From Frateuria_A sp035944355 (GTDB lineage: Bacteria; Pseudomonadota; Gammaproteobacteria; Xanthomonadales; Rhodanobacteraceae): a stretch of DNA of 64,000 bases. The DNA lies in contig NZ_DASZBH010000016.1 of the NCBI RefSeq assembly GCF_035944355.1, forward strand, positions 434,001 to 498,000, given 5' to 3'. The position numbers and the translations under genes were made by a program. Below, in pieces: positions 59,228 to 64,000 of this stretch. Position 1 is the first letter of the stretch, and each line of letters begins with the position of its first letter. The notes below the pieces were generated by a model that saw only the letters and a list, made by a program, of their open reading frames with translations, had not been told where the DNA came from and ran no database searches.

Positions 59228-59989
59228 GTGTCCAGATCCTTCCTGTTCGTACTTGCCCTGGCCTTCGCCGGAACGGCCGCCGCCAAGGACGAAGCCGCCG
59301 CCTGGTCCGACGCACGGCAGATGGTCGTGGTCACCACGCCCGGCTGGAACGTCGACCACGGCACCTTGCGCACCTACGCGCGCACCGCCGGCGGCTGGAA
59401 GGAGGTCGGCCAGCCCGCCCCGGTCACCATCGGCAAGGCCGGCGCCGGCTGGGGACTGGGGCTCAACGCCCCGCGCCACGATGGCCCGGTCAAGCGCGAG
59501 GGCGACCTGCGCAGCCCCGCCGGCGTGTTCGAGATCGGCGAGGCCTTCGGCTACGCGGCCAAGGCCGACACCGCCATGCCCTACCGCGCGCTCAGCGCGA
59601 CCGACTACTGCGTCGATGTCAGCGATTCGCCGCAATACAACCGCATCGTCGATGCCGAGGTCGTAGGTGAAAAGGTGGTCGAGGGTTCGACCGAGCCGAT
59701 GCGTCGCGACATCCACGTCAACGGCGACCAGCGCTACCGGCAAGGCTTCGTGATCGAGCACAACCGGCAGCAACGCGCAAAGGGCGGCAGCTGCATCTTC
59801 GGTCACCTGTGGAAGTCGCCGGTCGATGCCACCACCGGCTGCACCGCCATGGCGCCGTCGCTGATGCGCCGGCTGCTGGCCTGGCTTCGCCCGGAACAGC
59901 ACCCGGTGTTCGTGCTGCTGCCTGAGCAGGCCTATGAGGCACTTCAGCACGCATGGCACCTGCCGGTGTTGGGCGGAGCCGCTCGATGA
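59228..59989 (+). CDS. YkuD-family L,D-transpeptidase-like protein, exported
   Basis: A 253-residue protein with signal SRSFLFVLALAFAGTAAA. The YkuD core has GKAGAGWGLGLNAPRHDGPVKREGD, RSPAGVFEIGEAFGY, the His region FVIEHNRQ and the cysteine motif CIFGHLWKSPVDATTGCTAM (Cys after TTG). The divergent His spacing suggests the ErfK/YkuD subgroup that includes L,D-carboxypeptidase-like members. It acts in the periplasm on peptide stems of peptidoglycan. Start is GTG at 59228; the reading frame upstream is repeat DNA. Overlaps the symporter gene by 4 nt. Confidence 0.8.
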   Translation: MSRSFLFVLALAFAGTAAAKDEAAAWSDARQMVVVTTPGWNVDHGTLRTYARTAGGWKEVGQPAPVTIGKAGAGWGLGLNAPRHDGPVKREGDLRSPAGVFEIGEAFGYAAKADTAMPYRALSATDYCVDVSDSPQYNRIVDAEVVGEKVVEGSTEPMRRDIHVNGDQRYRQGFVIEHNRQQRAKGGSCIFGHLWKSPVDATTGCTAMAPSLMRRLLAWLRPEQHPVFVLLPEQAYEALQHAWHLPVLGGAAR

Positions 59990-61251
59990 GTCCCACCGCA
60001 CGCGTGGTGGCCGGCCTGGCCGCCGGCGCCGCGCTTGGCCTCGTGCTGGCGGCGTGGCATCCGCTCGCCGCCGCGCAGGTGGCCGACATGGTGCAGCCGG
60101 TCGGCAAGCTGTGGTTGAACGCGCTGCAGATGACCGTGGTACCGCTCGTGCTGGCCCTGGTCGTCGTCGGCGTCAACACCGCCAGCGACGCGGCCGCCTC
60201 GGGCCGCATCGCGCGGCGGGCGATCGTGGTGTTCATCCTGCTGCTGCTGCTCGGCGCGCTGTTCACCGCGGCGGCCGCGCCGGCGCTGTTCTCGCTGTTC
60301 CCGCACAACCCGGCGCTGCGCAGCGCGCTGGATCATGCCGTGGTGAGCGGTGCCCGGCAGGCCGGCCCGGCGAGCTGGTCGGCCTCGTTGATCGCGATGA
60401 TCCCCAGCAACGCCATCATGGCCGCCGCGCAGAGCGCCATGGTGCCGCTGGTGGTGTTCGCGCTGTTCCTCGGCTTTGCGTTGACGCGCATCGCGCCGGC
60501 GCGGCGCGCCATGCTGGTGGAGTTCTTCCAGGCGATCGCGGACGCGATGATCGTGATCGTGCGCTGGGTGCTGTGGGTGGCGCCGCTGGGCGTGTTCGCC
60601 TTGATCCTGGGCGTGTGCGCGCGCTCGGGCCTGGGCATGCTGAGCGCGCTGGGCGTGTACGTGCTGGCCGAGATCCTGCTCTACCTGGCGGTCACCGCGA
60701 TGATGTACGGCGCCGCCGTGTTCTGGGGTGGCGAGAAGTTCGCCCGCTTCGTCGCGGCGTTGCTGCCGCCGCAGGCGGTCGCGATCAGCACGCAGTCCTC
60801 GCTCGCCTCGCTGCCCGCGATGCTGGAAAGCGCCGAGCGGCGGCTGGGTTACCCCAAACAGGTCAACGCGCTGGTGCTGCCGATGGCGGTGACGCTGTGC
60901 CGCCTGACCAGCCCGGTGCAGTACCTGACTTCCGCCGCGTTCATCGCCTGGGCCTATGGCGTCGACCTGTCCGCTGCCCAACTCATTGCCGGCGCGGTGC
61001 TGGCGGTGGTGATCAGCCTGGGCTCGGTGGGCCTGCCCGGCGCGGTGACCTTCATCGCCACCAACCTGCCGGTGGCGCAGTCGATGGGCCTGCCGGTGGG
61101 GCCGCTGGGCCTGATGCTGGCGGTGGATACGCTGCCCGACGCCTTCGCCACCCTCGGCAACGTCACTGCCGACGTCACCGCCGCCAGCGTGGTGGCGCGC
61201 CAGTCGCGCGCCGACACCGCCGTCTCCGCCAACACCGACTCGCAAGCATGA
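59986..61251 (+). CDS. dicarboxylate/amino acid:cation symporter (DAACS family)
   Basis: A 421-residue GltP/DctA-type carrier with eight helices and two hairpin loops. It begins RVVAGLAAGAALGLVLAAWHP, then LWLNALQMTVVPLVLALVVVGV. IPSNAIMAAAQSAMVPLVVFALFLG includes the IPSN motif, AISTQSSLASLPAML contains the HP1 serine-rich loop, VLPMAVTLCRLTSPVQYLTSAAFIAW corresponds to TM7, and LGSVGLPGAVTF and VDTLPDAFATLGNVTADV form HP2/TM8. The canonical NMDGT of glutamate carriers reads AVTLCRLTS, so the substrate may differ (neutral amino acids or dipeptide products). Between the YkuD protein and DauA it probably imports D- or L-amino acids released from murein. Confidence 0.85.
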   Translation: MSPTARVVAGLAAGAALGLVLAAWHPLAAAQVADMVQPVGKLWLNALQMTVVPLVLALVVVGVNTASDAAASGRIARRAIVVFILLLLLGALFTAAAAPALFSLFPHNPALRSALDHAVVSGARQAGPASWSASLIAMIPSNAIMAAAQSAMVPLVVFALFLGFALTRIAPARRAMLVEFFQAIADAMIVIVRWVLWVAPLGVFALILGVCARSGLGMLSALGVYVLAEILLYLAVTAMMYGAAVFWGGEKFARFVAALLPPQAVAISTQSSLASLPAMLESAERRLGYPKQVNALVLPMAVTLCRLTSPVQYLTSAAFIAWAYGVDLSAAQLIAGAVLAVVISLGSVGLPGAVTFIATNLPVAQSMGLPVGPLGLMLAVDTLPDAFATLGNVTADVTAASVVARQSRADTAVSANTDSQA

Positions 61252-62381
61252 GCCGCCTCGACGTCGACGTGATCGTGATCGGCGCCGGCATGGCCGGCGC
61301 TTCGGTCGCCTATTTCCTGGCCCCGCATGCCCGCGTGCTCGTGCTCGAGCGCGAAGCCTACGCCGGCATGCATTCCACCGGCCGCTCGGCGGCGCTGTTC
61401 AGCGAGACCTACGGCTCGCCGCAGGTGCGCGCGCTGACCCGCGCGACGCGGCCGTTCCTGGCCCGTCCGCCGGAAGGATTCGCCAGCGCACCGGTCCTGA
61501 CCCCGCGCGGCGCCACGGTGATCGGTACGGCCGCGGATGTCGACCGCGTGCGCGCCGAGTACGAGGCGATCCTGCCGTACACGCGCGACCTGGAACTGCA
61601 CGATGCCGCCCGCCTGCGCGCGAGCGTACCGGTGCTGCGGCCCGAAGCGGCAGCGATCGGGATGCACGAGCCGGGTGCGGCGGACATCGACGTGAACGAG
61701 TTGCACCAGGGCTTCCTGCGTGGCCTGCGCACGCGCGGCGGACAGCTTCGCGTGAACGTGGTGGTCCGCGCGATCGAGCGCACGGCCGCGGGCTGGGAGG
61801 TCGATACCGGCGACGAGGTCGTCCGCGCGCCGCTGCTGCTCGACGCCGCCGGCGCGTGGGCCGACCAGGTCGCCGCGCTGGCCGGCGTAGCGCCGCTGGG
61901 CCTGCAACCGAAGCGCCGCTCGGCCTTCGTGTTCGAGCCGCCGGCCGGCGTGGACGTGCACCGCTGGCCGTTCGTCTGCGACATCGCCGAGACCTTCTAC
62001 TTCAAGCCCGACGCCGGCCTGCTGCTGGGCTCGCCGGCCAACGCCGATCCGGTGGCGCCGCACGACGTGCAGCCGGAGGAGTACGACATCGCGCTGGGCA
62101 TCCACCACATCGAGCAGGCGACCACCATGGAGATCCGCCGCCCGATCCGTACCTGGGCCGGCCTGCGCTCCTTCGTCGCCGACGGCGACCTGGTCGGCGG
62201 CTTCGCGCCGGATGCGCCGGGCTTCTTCTGGGTGGCGGCGCAGGGCGGCTACGGCATCCAGACCAGCGCGGCGATGGGAGAGACCTGCGCGCACCTGGCG
62301 CTAGGCCGGCCGTTGCCGGGCCACCTGCAGGACGCCGGCCTGTCGGCGGCGATGCTCGATCCGGCGCGGCTGCGCCGTTGA
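61248..62381 (+). CDS. dauA: FAD-dependent D-amino-acid (D-arginine type) dehydrogenase
   Basis: A 377-residue flavoenzyme closely resembling Pseudomonas DauA along its whole length. VIVIGAGMAGASVAYFLAPHARVLVLEREAYAG is the dinucleotide fold, and HSTGRSAALFSETYGSPQVRAL the flavin loop. GAADIDVNELHQGFLRGLR follows, as do LGLQPKRRSAFVFEPP, FYFKPDAGLLLGSPANADPV, TWAGLRSFVADGDLVGGFAPDA and FFWVAAQGGYGIQTSAAMGE. DauA oxidatively deaminates many D-amino acids, best with D-Arg and D-Lys, passing electrons to the respiratory chain. With the symporter (4-nt overlap) and upstream D,D-peptidases it would turn D-amino acids from cell walls into keto acids. No dauB partner gene is present. Confidence 0.9.
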   Translation: MSRLDVDVIVIGAGMAGASVAYFLAPHARVLVLEREAYAGMHSTGRSAALFSETYGSPQVRALTRATRPFLARPPEGFASAPVLTPRGATVIGTAADVDRVRAEYEAILPYTRDLELHDAARLRASVPVLRPEAAAIGMHEPGAADIDVNELHQGFLRGLRTRGGQLRVNVVVRAIERTAAGWEVDTGDEVVRAPLLLDAAGAWADQVAALAGVAPLGLQPKRRSAFVFEPPAGVDVHRWPFVCDIAETFYFKPDAGLLLGSPANADPVAPHDVQPEEYDIALGIHHIEQATTMEIRRPIRTWAGLRSFVADGDLVGGFAPDAPGFFWVAAQGGYGIQTSAAMGETCAHLALGRPLPGHLQDAGLSAAMLDPARLRR

Positions 62382-62387
62382 GGCGCG

Positions 62388-62577
62388 CTAGCTAGCGACC
62401 CGCCGCGGGCGGCGCACGGTCCGCAGTTTGCCGCTGTGGCCGCCACCGCAGAAGAAGCGCTCGCCGTCGGAATCGAGTCCCGAGATGCCCATGCCTTCGG
62501 GCATGGCCAGGCTTTCCAGGACCTCGCCCGTGCTGGGGTCGATGCGCCGCAGTTCGCTCTCCTCGCCCTCCGGTCGC
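62388..62577 (-). pseudogene. 3' remnant of a beta-propeller (glutaminyl-cyclase-like) gene
   Basis: About 62 codons on the minus strand read ELRRIDPSTGEVLESLAMPE, GMGISGLDSDGERFFCGGG and HSGKLRTVRRPR, ending TAG at 62390-62388. Two propeller-blade repeats are evident, in the style of proteins annotated as glutamine cyclotransferase. There is no start or upstream part; the sequence breaks at about 62577 against a plus-strand fragment. Confidence 0.6.
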
Positions 62578-62578
62578 G

Positions 62579-62716
62579 GCGACCCTGGCCATCACGGCCG
62601 AACGCCTGCTGCCGGCGGGCGAGCGTGTGGCGCGAGCCATCGGCGTGCTCATGATCGCAGCGGGCATGCTGCTGCTCGTGCGGGCGGCCGGCCTGCCCGG
62701 ATCCGTCGGCTCCTAG
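62579..62716 (+). pseudogene. 3' remnant of a DUF2182-like membrane protein gene
   Basis: Forty-five codons on the plus strand encode ATLAITAERLLPAGERVARA followed by IGVLMIAAGMLLLVRAAGLP, ending TAG at 62714-62716. The ERLLPAGERVARAIG block and single terminal helix resemble the C-terminus of DUF2182 membrane proteins. No start codon precedes it. Its stop overlaps that of the convergent sigma-like gene. Confidence 0.5.
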
Positions 62717-63537
62717 GTGGCCGTCTCCCTGGTCCAGGGCGCCAGCCCGCCGGCGAAGTCGAACTCGAGCTGCAGCGGCCGCCGTTCGTAACGGAAGCGC
62801 CGCCAGGTCCTGGGCTGCAGGGGCCGGCCATCGCCGTCGGTGCAGCGCACGCCCATGGCGTGCTGCCACTGCGCCACCGTGCGCGCCTGGGCCAGGCGTC
62901 GGTAGCAATGGGAGACAGAGATCATCAGCCGGTCGGCCAGGCGCCGGGTGTCGTTGCCGCAGCATCCGAACAGGTGCAGGTAGGCGCTCGCCTGCGATTG
63001 TTGCGGGTCGGGTTCGGTCGAGCGCGCATCTTCCACCTCGGACCATGCATGCAGGGGATCCAGGCCGGGATCGGACGGCAGGGCGTCGATCAGGAAGCCT
63101 GCGTCCTCGCCATCGGCGTCTCGCCGCTGCCTCTGCGCGTAGCGCACGGTGGTCTCGGCATAGCGCACGAAGTGCTGGAATAGGTAGCCGAGCAGCAGCC
63201 TGCGGTAGCCCGGGTCAGCGAAACGCATGGCCAGGCCCTTGCGGGTGCGGATTTCCCCCGCCATCAGCAGCGCTTCCTGCCCGATGTCCTCGGCGCTGTG
63301 CTCGCCCTGCGTGCGCCTGGCGATCGAGCGCAGGTTGGGTCGGCACTCGTCCAGGAAGGCGAGGTAATCGGCGAACTCTTCCGGCGAGATCAGACGGATG
63401 CCCGTGGCGGTATCGGTGGGCGGCGCAGCATATCGGCGGGTGATGTCGTTGCCGTGACGATCGGGTCCCGCTTTTACCGTTTCGACGGTGGCGGCCCGGC
63501 CGGCTACACTTGGACGTCCAATTGGCCTGCTGGCCAT
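62713..63537 (-). CDS. sigma-70-like DNA-directed RNA polymerase factor homologue, divergent
   Basis: A 274-residue protein. The N-terminus is basic and unstructured; then LISPEEFADYLAFLDECRPNLRSIARR and GEHSAEDIGQEALLMAGEIR look like sigma region 2 (compare ED-x-x-QE of ECF factors), with LLGYLFQHFVRYAETTVRYAQRQRR as a long basic helix. A linker rich in D follows, and YLHLFGCCGNDTRRLADRLMISVSHCYRRLAQARTVAQ has the shape of region 4. The C-terminal ~50 residues (PRTWRRFRYERRPLQLEFDF) are extra. No anti-sigma gene adjoins. The first ATG in a sensible place is 63537, inside the trpG promoter region, so the two divergent promoters share about 35 nt. Function is a guess at superfamily level. Confidence 0.5.
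   Translation of the reverse strand: MASRPIGRPSVAGRAATVETVKAGPDRHGNDITRRYAAPPTDTATGIRLISPEEFADYLAFLDECRPNLRSIARRTQGEHSAEDIGQEALLMAGEIRTRKGLAMRFADPGYRRLLLGYLFQHFVRYAETTVRYAQRQRRDADGEDAGFLIDALPSDPGLDPLHAWSEVEDARSTEPDPQQSQASAYLHLFGCCGNDTRRLADRLMISVSHCYRRLAQARTVAQWQHAMGVRCTDGDGRPLQPRTWRRFRYERRPLQLEFDFAGGLAPWTRETAT
63505..63520 (+). promoter_or_regulatory. trpG promoter region with TTGGACGTCC motif
   Basis: TACACT (63505-63510) is a possible -10, directly followed by TTGGACGTCCA, whose TGGACGTCCA part (63511-63520) is a perfect 10-bp palindrome. The first ten bases recur before trpE at 34672-34681. Confidence 0.4.
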
Positions 63538-63570
63538 GCTGCGACGTTCACCCGCCAGAGGTCCGCGCCC

Positions 63571-64000
63571 GTGCTCCTGATGATCGACAACTACGACAGC
63601 TTCACCTTCAACCTCGTGCAGTACCTGGGCGAGCTGGGGCAGGAGGTGCGCGTGGTGCGCAACGATGCGCTGGACGTGGCCGGCATCCGTGCGCTCAGGC
63701 CGTCGCACATCATGATCTCGCCCGGCCCGGGCACGCCGGACGATGCGGGCGTGTCGCTGGCGGTGCTGCGGGAACTGGCCGGCGAGATCCCCGTGTTCGG
63801 CGTGTGCCTGGGCCACCAGGCGATCGGCCAGGCCTTCGGCGGCAAGGTGATCCGCGCCAAGCAGATCATGCACGGCAAGACCTCGCCGGTGCGCCACCGC
63901 GGGCAGGGCGTGTTCGCCGGCCTGCCCGACCCGTTCGAGGCCACCCGCTACCACTCGCTGGTGGTCGAGCAGGCATCCCTGCCCGACTGCCTGGAAGTGA
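63571..64000 (+). CDS. trpG: anthranilate synthase component II (glutaminase), N-terminal part
   Basis: A class I glutamine amidotransferase cut by the right edge after 143 codons. The GTG at 63571 gives the usual N-terminus LLMIDNYDSFTFNLVQYLGE. Then PSHIMISPGPGTPDDAG (oxyanion region), the nucleophile Cys in PVFGVCLGHQAIGQAFGG and the TrpG/PabA block IMHGKTSPVRH, with TRYHSLVVEQ near the cut. The catalytic His-Glu would lie beyond the edge. It supplies ammonia to TrpE, encoded 27 kb upstream; trpD and trpC probably follow. Confidence 0.95.
   Translation, partial: MLLMIDNYDSFTFNLVQYLGELGQEVRVVRNDALDVAGIRALRPSHIMISPGPGTPDDAGVSLAVLRELAGEIPVFGVCLGHQAIGQAFGGKVIRAKQIMHGKTSPVRHRGQGVFAGLPDPFEATRYHSLVVEQASLPDCLEV

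Noticed and set aside
58796..59989. A 397-residue fusion protein ending in the YkuD domain
   Set aside because: The frame merely happens to stay open through the epimerase tail, the regulator's N-terminus and a repeat; the YkuD protein has its own signal peptide from the GTG at 59228.
1..64000. CRISPR arrays, tRNA or rRNA genes, integrase or transposase genes
   Set aside because: I saw no regularly spaced direct repeats, no cloverleaf-like sequence and no recombinase motif in any frame, though a tRNA scan was not run.

Overview
The window is about 64 kb of very GC-rich DNA, densely packed with genes and rich in ATG/GTG/TTG starts and 4-nt ATGA/GTGA gene overlaps. Gene content points to a gammaproteobacterium of the Xanthomonadales, most likely Rhodanobacteraceae (Rhodanobacter/Dyella/Frateuria-like). 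The evidence is SusC-like TonB receptors beside glycosidases, divided trpE and trpG loci, CTCTCCC/GGGAGAGG-type intergenic repeats, and housekeeping genes (lpd, dinB, purC, rpe, djlA, recCBD, trpE, trpG) of that type. This placement is inferred from sequence character alone. I see no rRNA, tRNA, CRISPR, prophage or IS element.

Layout. 1-9.9 kb: end of lpdA with its terminator, a GIY-YIG protein, a membrane protein, dinB, a protein-repair methyltransferase fused to an erythromycin-esterase-like domain, a YbhN-like membrane protein, an APC permease and a secreted clan GH-A glycosidase. 9.9-16.5 kb: a seven-gene operon (dgoR-dgoK-dgoA-dgoD-SDR-lactonase-galP, minus strand) that together encodes oxidative De Ley-Doudoroff galactose catabolism. 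Six of its genes overlap the preceding gene by 4 nt or lie 2 nt from it, and a perfect FadR-type operator sits on its promoter. 16.8-26.7 kb: divergent plus-strand carbohydrate genes (galM, GH5-like, TonB receptor, two sialidase-fold proteins, GH43), which look like an arabinan/arabinogalactan-type utilisation locus feeding galactose and arabinose inward.

26.8-36.2 kb: small membrane proteins, purC, a cytochrome c, djlA, rpe, a candidate structured RNA plus two 37-codon genes, a two-component system whose kinase carries a CBM9-like periplasmic sensor, and trpE. 36.3-51.8 kb: a tripartite heavy-metal-type RND efflux operon, a secreted chorismate-lyase-like protein, and recC-recB-recD.

51.8-62.7 kb: a peptidoglycan-peptide scavenging region, with two secreted serine beta-lactamase-fold hydrolases, a VanX-type D,D-dipeptidase, a membrane dipeptidase, an NlpC/P60 endopeptidase, a YkuD protein, a dicarboxylate/amino-acid symporter and a DauA-type D-amino-acid dehydrogenase. 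The region is visibly decaying. It contains a shredded L-Ala-D/L-Glu epimerase, a beheaded MurR/RpiR regulator, and two head-to-head deletion scars in which divergent genes each lost their 5' halves (lysA'/membrane protein and beta-propeller'/DUF2182-like). Palindromic repeats are concentrated here. The window ends with a sigma-factor-like gene and the start of trpG, 27 kb from trpE.
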